DNA of 64,000 bases from JBBDIP01 sp050260675 (GTDB lineage: Bacteria > Bacillota > Sulfobacillia > Fermentithermobacillales > Fermentithermobacillaceae). How positions within the stretch are numbered: position 1 is the stretch's first letter; each line of letters opens with the position of its first letter. The position numbers and the translations under genes were made by a program. Shown here piece by piece: positions 9,020 to 17,135 of the stretch. The DNA is taken from contig JBLNCN010000005.1 of assembly GCA_050260675.1 (NCBI GenBank), forward strand, positions 248,001 to 312,000, written 5' to 3'. Under the pieces are notes generated by a model. That model ran no database searches. It was not told the DNA's origin and saw nothing but the letters and a program-made list of their open reading frames with translations.

Positions 9020-9062
9020 CTGACCTGCGGCATGTCATATATGTGTTATAGTTTATGACATG
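9020..9062 (+). promoter_or_regulatory. GlnR box and dyad in the glnRA promoter
   Basis: Bases 9044-9060 match the GlnR/TnrA consensus TGTNA-N7-TNACA exactly (TGTTA...TGACA). A wider perfect 9-base inverted repeat, CATGTCATA (9031-9039) and TATGACATG (9054-9062), encloses it. A weak promoter, CTGACC (9020-9025) with TGTTAT (9044-9049) 18 bases later, would be occluded by a bound repressor. Autoregulation of the glnR-glnA operon in response to nitrogen is inferred. Confidence 0.6.
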
Positions 9063-9088
9063 TATGTGCCCGGACTCGTGGACGTGCC

Positions 9089-9592
9089 ATGGCTAAGGAA
9101 CCTATAATGGGGCAAGTTGAGCGCCCCAGACAGGCGGTGAGATTGGTGGCAACCTCGAACCAGCGAAACGCCCCAGATCAGTCTCCGCAAGACACCCGCT
9201 ACGTCTTCCCCATGGCTGTGGTGGAGAAGCTTACCGGGCTCACAAGAAGGCGCATCCGCTACTACGAGAAGTGCGGCCTCGTCACTCCGTCCCGCACTTC
9301 AGGCGGCCATCGCCTGTACTCGCCCTCCAACGTTGAGGCACTCGTGCGGATACGCGAGATAATCGAGAGCGGCATCACCAGCATGGAGGCGGTTGGTCGA
9401 CTCCTGGCACTCGATAAGGATCGCGGCCCCCAACCACAGCCGGCCGCTCTGTCCATGGGCGACGCAGCGTTCCGCGTCATGCGTCCGCTCGCGCCTCAGA
9501 TCGAACTCGGAAGACGGCCCGAGACTGTCGTAAACAGCTACTTCCGCCGCGCAGATGCAATCCCAGATCCCGATCGCAGACGAAACCCCTGA
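9089..9592 (+). CDS. glnR: MerR-family nitrogen repressor, GlnR-like
   Basis: A winged-helix MerR-type DNA-binding domain occupies residues 38-110, with RRRIRYYEKCGLVTPSRT characteristic of GlnR/TnrA. An extra 37 residues precede it and a short Arg-rich tail follows, where Bacillus GlnR contacts feedback-inhibited glutamine synthetase. It sits directly before glnA, 14 bases apart, and behind a GlnR box. It most likely represses its own operon when glutamine is abundant. Confidence 0.85.
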   Translation: MAKEPIMGQVERPRQAVRLVATSNQRNAPDQSPQDTRYVFPMAVVEKLTGLTRRRIRYYEKCGLVTPSRTSGGHRLYSPSNVEALVRIREIIESGITSMEAVGRLLALDKDRGPQPQPAALSMGDAAFRVMRPLAPQIELGRRPETVVNSYFRRADAIPDPDRRRNP

Positions 9593-9606
9593 GAGGAAGA
9601 TAACCC

Positions 9607-10953
9607 ATGGCGCCAAAATCCAGACCACGCACCAAGGAAGACGTTCTGAAACTAGCAGAAGAGCAGCGCGTCCGTTTCATCCTTCTACAGTTCACCGACA
9701 TCCTGGGAGTCGTCAAGAGCGTCGCGATCCCGGTGGAGCAGCTGTCCAAAGCGCTTGACGGTCAGATCCTGTTCGACGGCTCTTCCGTTCACGGCTTTGT
9801 TCGCATAGAAGAATCGGACATGCTCCTTAAGCCTGACCCCGCAACATATGTCGCGTTCCCGTGGCTCAACGGCGCCCGTGAAAACACCGCCAGGCTGATA
9901 TGCGACATATACACACCCAACGACGAACCCTTTGCGGGTTGCCCCCGCCTTACGTTGAAGAGGGCAATCGCTGAAGCCAAGTCACTGGGCTACACGATGA
10001 ACGCGGGCATTGAGGCTGAGTTCTTCCTCTTCCAGTTGGACGAACAGGGCCGGCCGACGGTGAAGACACAGGACCAGGGCAGCTATTTCGACCTTTCACC
10101 TGTGGACACCGGAGAGAGCGCCCGGCGTGATACAGTGATCGCCCTTCAGGACGTGGGGTTCGAGATCGAGGCCTCCCACCATGAAGTCGGGCCGGCCCAG
10201 CACGAGATCGACACCCGGTACGCGGAAGTCTTAACGGCTGCTGATGACGCGGTAACGCTGCGCTTAGTGGTGCGCACCATCGCTCTCCAGCATAACCTGC
10301 ACGCCACATTCATGCCGAAGCCGATCCACGGCATCCCGGGTTCCGGCATGCACACTCATCAGTCCCTGTTTAAGGGCAACGTCAACGCGTTCTACGACAA
10401 GAACGGCCAGTACCAGTTGAGTGACGTGTGCCTCTCCTACCTGGGAGGACTGCTAAAGCACGCCAGAAGCTTTACAGCGATTACAAACCCGCTGGTCAAC
10501 TCCTACAAACGCCTTGTGCCCGGCTACGAGGCCCCTGTCTACGTAGCCTGGTCCGAGCGCAACAGGAGCCCTCTTGTCCGCGTCCCCGCCCGCAGAGGTA
10601 TCGGCACCAGGCTTGAGCTCAGGAGCCCGGACCCATCCTGCAACCCCTACCTTGCACTGGCTGCTACGCTGCAGGCAGGCCTCGACGGCGTCAAAAAGAA
10701 GATCGCCCCTCCCCCACCGGTCAACCGGAACATATACGAGATGGAGCCGGAAGACAGGCGGGCCCTGGGCATCGGCAGCCTACCTGGCAGCCTCGAAGAG
10801 GCAATCGAGGAACTCCTCCGCGATGAAGTAATCTGCGCCGCCCTAGGCGAGCATATAGTGTCCAGGTTCGTCGATGCAAAGCGTATCGAGACCGACGTCT
10901 ATCGCACCCAGGTCCACCAGTGGGAATTGGACCAGTACTTGAGGGTGTTCTAG
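9607..10953 (+). CDS. glnA: Glutamine synthetase type I
   Basis: It makes glutamine from glutamate, ammonia and ATP; the family acts as a cytosolic dodecamer. Signature segments are FDGSSVHGF near residues 59-67, AGIEAEFFLF (glutamate ligands of the metal site), GSGMHTHQS (His of the active site) and the NRSPLVRVP region. Length, 448 residues, matches the short GSI-alpha form of Gram-positives, which is feedback-inhibited instead of adenylylated. The ribosome site GAGAGGAAG overlaps the end of glnR. Confidence 0.96.
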   Translation: MAPKSRPRTKEDVLKLAEEQRVRFILLQFTDILGVVKSVAIPVEQLSKALDGQILFDGSSVHGFVRIEESDMLLKPDPATYVAFPWLNGARENTARLICDIYTPNDEPFAGCPRLTLKRAIAEAKSLGYTMNAGIEAEFFLFQLDEQGRPTVKTQDQGSYFDLSPVDTGESARRDTVIALQDVGFEIEASHHEVGPAQHEIDTRYAEVLTAADDAVTLRLVVRTIALQHNLHATFMPKPIHGIPGSGMHTHQSLFKGNVNAFYDKNGQYQLSDVCLSYLGGLLKHARSFTAITNPLVNSYKRLVPGYEAPVYVAWSERNRSPLVRVPARRGIGTRLELRSPDPSCNPYLALAATLQAGLDGVKKKIAPPPPVNRNIYEMEPEDRRALGIGSLPGSLEEAIEELLRDEVICAALGEHIVSRFVDAKRIETDVYRTQVHQWELDQYLRVF

Positions 10954-11000
10954 CCAAGGACAAAGCCCGAGGCACAAGCGTCGAAAGAGGCACAAGCGTC

Positions 11001-11033
11001 GAAGAGGAGACTGCCTAAGACAGTCTCCTCTTC
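11001..11033. terminator. Convergent terminator-like hairpin between glnA and trpS
   Basis: A perfect 13-base stem (11001-11013 with 11021-11033) and 7-base loop lies between the convergent genes; the trpS stop codon (11015-11017) is in the loop. T runs are lacking on both sides, so intrinsic termination is plausible but not certain. Confidence 0.45.
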
Positions 11034-12073
11034 ACCGGGTCTACCAGAGTGGACAGACCCAGTTTCTCCTTGGCCAGTTTCAGAGTTTGGGCTGAGACTT
11101 CGTTGGCCCGGACGGCGCCCTCGGACAGGATCCCCCGGAGTTCACCGCTCCCCTTGAGTTGCGCAAACTTGGCCTGTATCGGGCGGAGGGTCTCCACTAT
11201 GACTTCAGCCAGCCCCGCCTTGAAGTCGGCGTACCCTTTGCCCGTATACAGCGCCTCGACCTCGGGAATCGTCAGACCCGCGCAATGGGAGTAGATGGTC
11301 AAGAGGTTGGCCAGGGCAGGCTTCTCGTCCGGAGTATAGACGATCTCTCGACCTGAGTCCGTGACGGCCCGCCTGATCTTCTTCACGACTTCATCCGGTG
11401 AGTCTCCCAGCGCTATGAACGAGTACGGGTTCGGATCCGACTTGGACATCTTCTTCCCCGGGTCTTGCAGGGATTTCACCCTGGCGCCGGTTGCGCCGAT
11501 GAGCGGCTCGGGAACCTTGAAAGTTGGCCCGTACTTGCCGTTGAACCGGATAGCCAAGTCGCGGCAGAGTTCCACGTGCTGCTTCTGGTCCTCGCCGACC
11601 GGCACGTAGTCGGTCTGGTAGAGGAGTATGTCTGAGGCCATCAGCGCCGGGTACGTGAAAAGGCCGCCCGAGACTGCCTCTTTCCCCTCCGACTTCTCCT
11701 TGAACTGGGTCATCCTCGACAGCTCTCCAAAACTGGCGGTGCACTCCATGATCCAACCCAGCTCAGCGTGACATGACACGTCCGACTGCACGAAGAGCGT
11801 GACCTTGTCGGGCTCCAATCCGCACGCGATCATGTAGCCCGCCACGTCTTCGGTCTGGCTCCTGAGCGCTCCCGGTTCCGGCAGCACCGTGAGGGCGTGC
11901 AGATCGACAACGCAGTAATAGCAATCGTATTCGTCCTGTATCTCGGCAAAGCGCTTCAGAGCCCCCAGGTAGTTCCCAAGCGTGAGAGCTCCGGTAGGCT
12001 GGACGCCCGAGAACACTCTCTTCTTGCTGCCTCCCAAGTTGTTGCGAGAACCCATTACCAGCACCTCCTGCAC
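11015..12073 (-). CDS. trpS: Tryptophanyl-tRNA synthetase
   Basis: This class Ic synthetase charges tRNA-Trp. The HIGH-equivalent motif is TLGN at residues 31-34 after FSGVQPTGAL, and the KMSKS loop (KKMSKSDPN) is near residue 208. The 352-residue length is normal with a short N-terminal extension; a start at MGSRNN or nearby is possible. Expression is controlled by a T-box leader immediately upstream that reads the Trp codon UGG. Confidence 0.95.
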   Translation of the reverse strand: MQEVLVMGSRNNLGGSKKRVFSGVQPTGALTLGNYLGALKRFAEIQDEYDCYYCVVDLHALTVLPEPGALRSQTEDVAGYMIACGLEPDKVTLFVQSDVSCHAELGWIMECTASFGELSRMTQFKEKSEGKEAVSGGLFTYPALMASDILLYQTDYVPVGEDQKQHVELCRDLAIRFNGKYGPTFKVPEPLIGATGARVKSLQDPGKKMSKSDPNPYSFIALGDSPDEVVKKIRRAVTDSGREIVYTPDEKPALANLLTIYSHCAGLTIPEVEALYTGKGYADFKAGLAEVIVETLRPIQAKFAQLKGSGELRGILSEGAVRANEVSAQTLKLAKEKLGLSTLVDPVKRRLS

Positions 12074-12093
12074 AGTGTTTGCCCCATGAAAGT

Positions 12094-12327
12094 CAAAAAC
12101 CCCGCCCTATCGGGACGGAGTAATCCGCGGTGCCACCCGTGTTTCGCCTTGCGGCGCTCTCTTGTGGGCGCAATCACGCCCACCATCTTCTACCGGTGAT
12201 GAGCCGGCCTTCAGCGCGCTCCCCGGCCCATTCACGCCCCCGTCCGCACCGGACTCGCACCGCCGCCGGCTCTCTTTGCTTCCGCAAGGCCCTACTCTTC
12301 CGGTTCATTGCGCATACTCTATGCTTT
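12094..12327 (-). promoter_or_regulatory. T-box riboswitch, tryptophan-specific
   Basis: The leader of trpS contains the T-box core AACACGGGTGGCACCGCGG (minus strand, within 12125-12144). It is followed by a terminator, CCGTCCC-GATA-GGGCGGGG and TTTTT, at 12094-12118. Further upstream are Stem I elements, including an AGAGTAGGG bulge-type segment. In the specifier-loop context GTGAATGGGCC, the codon TGG lies at 12230-12228. Uncharged tRNA-Trp would pair with TGG and with the T-box bulge and disrupt the terminator. All parts look intact. Confidence 0.92.
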
Positions 12328-12333
12328 GCATGG

Positions 12334-12362
12334 ATTATCCCACGCTCGGATTCCTCGTGCAA
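12334..12362 (-). promoter_or_regulatory. Vegetative promoter of trpS
   Basis: TTGCAC (12362-12357), 17 bases, GATAAT (12339-12334) on the minus strand; transcription would begin near 12327, just before Stem I of the T-box. Confidence 0.7.
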
Positions 12363-12414
12363 GCCCGGCCGGGCGGATCGAATGCTTCACGCTCGCTGGG
12401 AGCATACTCCTAGC

Positions 12415-12588
12415 ATGCACCTCCTGGGCATAATCGTTACTCTGGGCGTAGGCATCTACACCATATCCTGGGCGTGGACTCTGCTGAGAGGCGGAAACAG
12501 GATCGGAGCGTTCTGGTCGCTCCTCTTGGCCGTGGCGTCTACTGCAACCGGGCTATGGTATTACTGGCAGCATGGCTTTTTTCCCTGA
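12415..12588 (+). CDS. Small two-helix membrane protein
   Basis: A 57-residue frame starting MHLLGIIVTL has two hydrophobic segments (about residues 3-24 and 31-50) joined by a basic loop RGGNRIG, a pattern seen in small conserved membrane proteins of Gram-positive bacteria. GGGAG lies about 14 bases before the ATG, which is far. The gene is divergent from trpS. Function unknown; the membrane-like composition is the main support. Confidence 0.5.
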   Translation: MHLLGIIVTLGVGIYTISWAWTLLRGGNRIGAFWSLLLAVASTATGLWYYWQHGFFP

Positions 12589-12633
12589 ATTACATCGGGA
12601 ATCGCCAGCCTGGAATGGCCGACCCTTTCCCGG

Positions 12634-12664
12634 AAAAAAGGGCGCCCAGGGCATTGCCCTGGGC
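12634..12664 (-). terminator. Rho-independent terminator of the LuxR-type gene
   Basis: On the minus strand a perfect 9-base stem (GCCCAGGGC / GCCCTGGGC, 3-base loop) at 12664-12644 is followed by GCCC and TTTTTT (12639-12634). It lies about 60 bases past the stop of the regulator gene. Confidence 0.75.
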
Positions 12665-12726
12665 CAGCTCACTGTTGCTATTGCTGTCGCATCTCGGGGG
12701 GTGATCTGCGGCAACAAGACAACTTC

Positions 12727-13419
12727 TCAATGATGTTCATCGACTTCGAAAAATACTTCTGCAGGGCCGAAAGACCCATTTTTATGGGCCCCCAGACTCC
12801 TCACCGCAAAAAGGGCCGCTTTGGTGCGGTCCGTGACACCGATCTTCCTGAAGATACTGTACAGATGGTTCTTTACCGTTTTCTCGCTGATGAACAGATT
12901 TCGCGCAATGAGGCGGTTTGACATGCCCCTTGCCACCAGGTTCAGTACCTCGATTTCCCTGTGGGACAGGTCAACGGGCGTTTTGACGTCGTCTTCAGGT
13001 TCTTCCTCAGGATCCGGCTGCGCCAGGCTGCGCCTTATCACAGACGACGAAGCGTAGAGGTCGCCTCTTGCCGCTGCCTCAATAGAGCCCATGATCTGCT
13101 CGGGCGTCGCCCTCTCGTCAACAAACGCCGACATACCCATCCTGTGCCCGAACGTGAGATCTGAAACTCCCAAGTTCTCCAGCATCAGGACGAACCGCGC
13201 TGTCGCGTATTTCCGGCGCAGCTCGAGGAGGTTCTTCCGCAGCGTGCCCTTATCCCTTCCCGCCTGCACAAAGATGACGTCGTAGTGGTAAAGAGGCATC
13301 TTCACTTCTCTCGAACGCAAATCCAGATATGACGCGCTCACGAAACTCTGCCTTTGCAGCACTGACTGAATTCCCTTTTGCCAGCCGGCTTTCTCGTAGC
13401 ACACCAAAACACTAAGCAA
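12727..13419 (-). CDS. LuxR-family regulator with a degenerate receiver-like domain
   Basis: The C-terminal part (residues 149-210) is a LuxR/FixJ-type helix-turn-helix (LSHREIEVLNLVARGMSN). The N-terminal 125 residues have the length and alternating pattern of a response-regulator receiver. The acidic pair after strand 1 is missing (LVCYEK), and the phosphoacceptor position after strand 3 reads YDVIFVQAG, with Gln52 in place of Asp. It is therefore probably not phosphorylated by a kinase. An acidic linker (residues 135-145) joins the domains. Start TTG with GGAGG eight bases upstream. It is last in a run containing sigK. Confidence 0.8.
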   Translation of the reverse strand: MLSVLVCYEKAGWQKGIQSVLQRQSFVSASYLDLRSREVKMPLYHYDVIFVQAGRDKGTLRKNLLELRRKYATARFVLMLENLGVSDLTFGHRMGMSAFVDERATPEQIMGSIEAAARGDLYASSSVIRRSLAQPDPEEEPEDDVKTPVDLSHREIEVLNLVARGMSNRLIARNLFISEKTVKNHLYSIFRKIGVTDRTKAALFAVRSLGAHKNGSFGPAEVFFEVDEHH

Positions 13420-13477
13420 TAGCCTCGCCTCCGTGCGAGGATTTGACCTACTGCTTTAATCGTAAAAAGCGGGCGAT

Positions 13478-14023
13478 CTAGTGAGGGTCGGCTGCATTTC
13501 GGTCCAGGCGGCCGAGGACCATTCTTTCGAATATGCGCATGAGGCGCGTCCCGGCGAACTCCCTTTCCCCGATTCTGTTGACCAGCACCGTGTGGCAGCC
13601 GATGAGATTGCCGCCGAGGACGTCGGTGAAGACCTGATCACCGATGACGCAGGCCTCGGCCGGGACAGCGCCGACCTTCTCAAGGGCAAGCCTGAAGAAG
13701 CGCTGGACGGGTTTGCGCGCGCCGATGACCAACTCTGTGCCAAGCGCGGCTGACAGCTCTTTGATGGTAGGAGACGGGCGCGCGTTGGTTAGAATAACGG
13801 TCTTGAAGCCTTCTTTGTGCAACGAGTCGAACCAGCCGGCGAGCTGGTCTGCCACCCGGTAATCCCTCCAGGGCACCAGAGTGTTATCCAGGTCGGAGAT
13901 GATCGCGGTGATGCTCCGGTCCCTCAGCCACTGCACTTTGAGGTCGTACACAGTAGGCAGGCGAAGGGACGGCGTGAGGAGCCGCATCGGTCCGTAGGCG
14001 CCTTTGTCCCTCGCTTTTTCCAT
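13478..14023 (-). CDS. yqeG: YqeG-family HAD phosphatase
   Basis: This is a HAD-superfamily subfamily IIIA phosphatase. The DxDxT motif is SDLDNTLVPW (D44, D46); motif II is LTNARPS, and the GDQVFTDVLGG block near the C-terminus carries the last acidic motif. I chose the ATG at 14023 because a GAGGGGG ribosome site lies 7 bases before it and the longer frame would overlap sigK. Physiological substrate not established for the family in this context. Confidence 0.88.
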   Translation of the reverse strand: MEKARDKGAYGPMRLLTPSLRLPTVYDLKVQWLRDRSITAIISDLDNTLVPWRDYRVADQLAGWFDSLHKEGFKTVILTNARPSPTIKELSAALGTELVIGARKPVQRFFRLALEKVGAVPAEACVIGDQVFTDVLGGNLIGCHTVLVNRIGEREFAGTRLMRIFERMVLGRLDRNAADPH

Positions 14024-14088
14024 GTGTACACCCCCTCGGTATATTATCACCTTGGGGGATGCCCGGAAGAACCGCGGGACAAGATGCC

Positions 14089-14790
14089 TCACTGCAGGCA
14101 GCATTCGCAAGCTTTTGCCAGTTTGCAGAGCGCTCTCTTCTCGATTCTGCTTACGTACGAGCGCGATATTCCCAATAGGCGGGCTATCTCTCGCTGCGTC
14201 TTCTGGGGCCGGCCGGAGAGGCCGTAGCGCAGTTCAAGCACTTCCCGCTCTTTGTCGTCCAGCACCGACAGGCGTGACAGCACGCTCTCAGCCTGCACCT
14301 TCGCGGTGACTACCTCGGCTACGTCGGGTTCCTCGTCGCGCACGATATCCATGTAAGATACTTCACCATCGTCTTCTTCGGCGCTCAGGGGATCGAACAG
14401 GTGCAGTTCGGTCTTGTCGTTCTTGGTGGCCCGAAGGTGCATGAGGATCTCGTTTTCAATGCACTTTGAGGCGTAGGTGGCAAGCCTTGTTCCCTTGTCT
14501 TCCTGGAACGTGTTGATCGCTTTTACGAGGCCGATGCTGCCAATCGAGATCATGTCTTCTATCTCTTGGGGATTGGGGTCAAACTTCTTCACTATGTGCG
14601 CGACCAGCCTGAGGTTGTGCTCGACCAGTGTGTTGCGGCTCGCCATATCTCCCTTCTTGAACGCCGCCAGACAAGACTTCTCTTCTTCTTCGGAGAGCGG
14701 CAGCGGGAAGTGGTTGCCGCCTACGTACCCAAGACAGGTCCAGAGGAACTTGTGGAGAACCAGCGACACTTGGAGTAGAAGACTGAGCAC
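14089..14790 (-). CDS. sigK: Sporulation sigma factor sigma-K (pro-sigma-K)
   Basis: Late mother-cell sigma factor. Region 2 contains EHNLRLVAHIVKKF and SIGSIGLVKAI; region 4 ends with GISRSYVSRIEKRAL. The first 20 or so residues are a hydrophobic pro-sequence before GYVGGNHFPLPLSEEEE, matching the processed N-terminus of pro-sigma-K, so activation by a SpoIVFB-type protease is expected. The gene is intact, without a skin-type interruption. The GTG start has GGAGGGA about 8 bases upstream. It lies directly downstream of a PBP2-type gene. Confidence 0.93.
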   Translation of the reverse strand: MLSLLLQVSLVLHKFLWTCLGYVGGNHFPLPLSEEEEKSCLAAFKKGDMASRNTLVEHNLRLVAHIVKKFDPNPQEIEDMISIGSIGLVKAINTFQEDKGTRLATYASKCIENEILMHLRATKNDKTELHLFDPLSAEEDDGEVSYMDIVRDEEPDVAEVVTAKVQAESVLSRLSVLDDKEREVLELRYGLSGRPQKTQREIARLLGISRSYVSRIEKRALCKLAKACECCLQ

Positions 14791-14839
14791 GCTGTCTATC
14801 CCTCCGATGGCGTAGGGTTTTGGGGACCCTACAGCCTAT

Positions 14840-16429
14840 TCAGGGGATGGCAGGTGCGTGCGTGTCCAGAAGACGCTCGCCGATCTCGCGGAAGACCGGC
14901 GCTGCAACGGAGGGACCGTCACCTCCCTCTTCAACCATCACGACAATGACGTAGCGCGGCGCGATCACCGGCGTGAACCCGCAGAACCAGGCGTGGGATA
15001 CTCCCGGGCCATAGCCGGTCTCGGCGGTACCGGTCTTGCCGGCCGAGCCGTATAGCGGTATCCAGGCTGCTTTCCCAGTGCCCCCCCTGGCTGCCATGAC
15101 CAAGGCTTCCATGATCGTCGCCGCTGTCGCGCTACTCATGAGGCGCGCCTGGTCTCCCTTGCCTTGCTCCGGCAAGAGGCGAGGTTGGCGGTAGACCCCG
15201 TCAGCGGATAGGGCAGCAAAAAAGGACGCCACCTGAAGCGGCGTGACCGAGAGAGGCCCCTGCCCGATACACAGGTTGGCTACATCGCCCGCGTACATCT
15301 CCCAAGGATCGGGGAGCGCTCCCGCTACTTCATCCTGCAGGGGTACCCCCGTCTTTCTGCCGAAGCCACAGGTCTTGATGAAGTCCACCATTGCCTGCGC
15401 CGGGATGCGCATGCCAATCTGGATGAGGGTCGAGTTGCAGGAAAGCGAAAGCGCCTCTTTCACCGTCACCGGACCGTGTCCCCCCTCTGCCGACCCGCAC
15501 GCGATTGTCCGGTTGCCTAGCAGCACCTCTCCGGTACAGGTGAAGACTTCGGCCGAATCGACGTATCCTCGTTCCAGGGCAAGCGCGGCTATCACAGGTT
15601 TGAACACCGAGCCGGGAGCGAAAGCCGACAGGGCCCGGTTCACGAAGGGGGATCCTTCCGCGTGTAAGGAGAGCTCCGGGTGATTTTGGTCGAACTCGGG
15701 CCGCGAGGCCATCGCCAGGACTTCAGAGGTAAGGGCGTCGAGCACCACCACCGCTCCCCGACCTATCCCCCGCTCGTCCAGGACCTCCTCAACTGCCTGC
15801 TGCACTCTGGCGTCAAGGGTAGTGTACAGATCGTGCGGGTTTTCAGCGGGGGGGGCGATGCGCATCCCTGTGCCGGGCAGATCGTCTCCCTCCGCCGTGA
15901 CCACTACGCCGGACCAAGCCGGCGAACCGCCTGCCAGCGTGCTCTGGAACGCCTTCTCGAGCCCGCTCTCCCCTACGTTGTCCCTTGGATCGTTGTAGGC
16001 GTTGGGGCGCACGTGCCCGACCACGTGGCAAGCCAGGCTGCTTGGCCCGTACCGGATCTCCTCCGGCACGACCGCCACGCTGCTGTTTCCCTTGGCTAGG
16101 ACCGCCGTTATCTCAGCGGCCGTTAGGGAACGCTTCACTTTCGCCGGGGCTTCGTCGGTCGAAGACCTGATCTCCACCAAAGCGTTCCCCCACACCGGGT
16201 AGTGCAGGGGAACGCCGTGGCGATCAAGTATCCTGCCTCTGGCCAGCGTAATGGCCACGGCCTTCTGCCTCTGGGAGAAGGCCGGGAGCACGAAGGCTCC
16301 CTCCCTCAGCGCGCCGAGTAGTTGATAACGTATGAAGAGGCCGGTGAAGAACAGGAAAACGGCTCCGAACGCCCCCGTGAGAAGCCGGAGCCTTGCCCGC
16401 TCCCTACTCCCGTCCCAGCGCTCTGCCAT
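14840..16429 (-). CDS. Penicillin-binding protein 2-type transpeptidase
   Basis: A membrane-anchored class B PBP that crosslinks peptidoglycan. One N-terminal helix (residues 18-35) is followed by a shortened dimerisation domain. The transpeptidase domain has SVFK (Ser274, Lys277), SCN (330-332) and KTG (465-467), all intact. At 529 residues it is smaller than cell-division FtsI or SpoVD and lacks PASTA repeats. Its place between a Myb-like regulator and sigK suggests a sporulation role in cortex or germ-wall synthesis, which is inference. Confidence 0.88.
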   Translation of the reverse strand: MAERWDGSRERARLRLLTGAFGAVFLFFTGLFIRYQLLGALREGAFVLPAFSQRQKAVAITLARGRILDRHGVPLHYPVWGNALVEIRSSTDEAPAKVKRSLTAAEITAVLAKGNSSVAVVPEEIRYGPSSLACHVVGHVRPNAYNDPRDNVGESGLEKAFQSTLAGGSPAWSGVVVTAEGDDLPGTGMRIAPPAENPHDLYTTLDARVQQAVEEVLDERGIGRGAVVVLDALTSEVLAMASRPEFDQNHPELSLHAEGSPFVNRALSAFAPGSVFKPVIAALALERGYVDSAEVFTCTGEVLLGNRTIACGSAEGGHGPVTVKEALSLSCNSTLIQIGMRIPAQAMVDFIKTCGFGRKTGVPLQDEVAGALPDPWEMYAGDVANLCIGQGPLSVTPLQVASFFAALSADGVYRQPRLLPEQGKGDQARLMSSATAATIMEALVMAARGGTGKAAWIPLYGSAGKTGTAETGYGPGVSHAWFCGFTPVIAPRYVIVVMVEEGGDGPSVAAPVFREIGERLLDTHAPAIP

Positions 16430-16433
16430 CGGG

Positions 16434-17036
16434 CTATAGGGGCGACGCCAACCGCTCCCCCACCGCCCGGAGCCGTCCTACCTCGGCGCTTAAGCGCTCC
16501 GAGAAGTCTTTCAGCGTCGCGACCTTGTCGACTTGCGACGAGGAGAGCCAGCCGGATAGGAACTCGCATACCTCCCGCAGGACGGCTACGTCCTGTCTCT
16601 GCGCCGCCACGCGCTTGTCCCGCTCCTCCAGGAGTCGGAGACTCTCCCTGGACAAGGTGGCCATCCTCGACAGCCCCCTCATGAGGGACATTACGTCCTC
16701 CCCGGAGTCCTTGCTGGACGAGACGAAATCCGACAGGCATGAAAGGAAGTCCTCGTCCCTCTCAACGGGAGGCGTGATCTCTGCTACCGGGCCCGGAGGG
16801 GCAGTCTCTTCTGAAGACTGCTTCTTGCGAACCTGATAGTACTTCCAGCGCGCAGTTAACCAGGACATGTTGTGGCGCTTCCCATATTCCTTGAGCGCCG
16901 CCGTGACCGATGCGCCCTCCTTCACTTTCCCGTCAACGAAGGACCAAAGATCCTTCTCCCTTCCCTCTTTCCACCGGTATCTGGAATACTTCTCCGTTAA
17001 GCCCAAAATGCACGCGCTCCTTTCAGCGATTTCCAT
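16434..17036 (-). CDS. Myb/SANT-like regulator, resembling the RsfA family
   Basis: The N-terminal 75 residues (YRWKEGREKDLWSFVDGK and WLTARWKYYQVRKK) resemble the Myb-like domain of RsfA-type prespore regulators. The rest is charged and heptad-patterned (about residues 115-200), predicting a coiled coil. It ends 4 bases before the PBP gene starts downstream, so co-transcription with PBP2, sigK and yqeG is likely. The similarity to RsfA is by pattern, not calculated; DNA binding is inference. Confidence 0.5.
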   Translation of the reverse strand: MEIAERSACILGLTEKYSRYRWKEGREKDLWSFVDGKVKEGASVTAALKEYGKRHNMSWLTARWKYYQVRKKQSSEETAPPGPVAEITPPVERDEDFLSCLSDFVSSSKDSGEDVMSLMRGLSRMATLSRESLRLLEERDKRVAAQRQDVAVLREVCEFLSGWLSSSQVDKVATLKDFSERLSAEVGRLRAVGERLASPL

Positions 17037-17075
17037 GCCTTTAGGTTTCCAGGCAATACGGATGTTTTATGCGCG

Positions 17076-17105
17076 TTGCCTTTGGACTCCGCGGTCGTAG
17101 ATAAT
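17076..17105 (+). promoter_or_regulatory. Promoter of the GT4 glycosyltransferase
   Basis: TTGCCT (17076-17081), 18 bases, GATAAT (17100-17105), about 30 bases before the chosen start codon at 17136. Confidence 0.5.
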
Positions 17106-17135
17106 TGGGAAAAGCCACAAATGGTGAGGTCAATC

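Noticed and set aside
14089..14790. Possible skin-type interruption of sigK
   Set aside because: The reading frame is continuous from the pro-sequence to region 4, and no recombinase gene is nearby.
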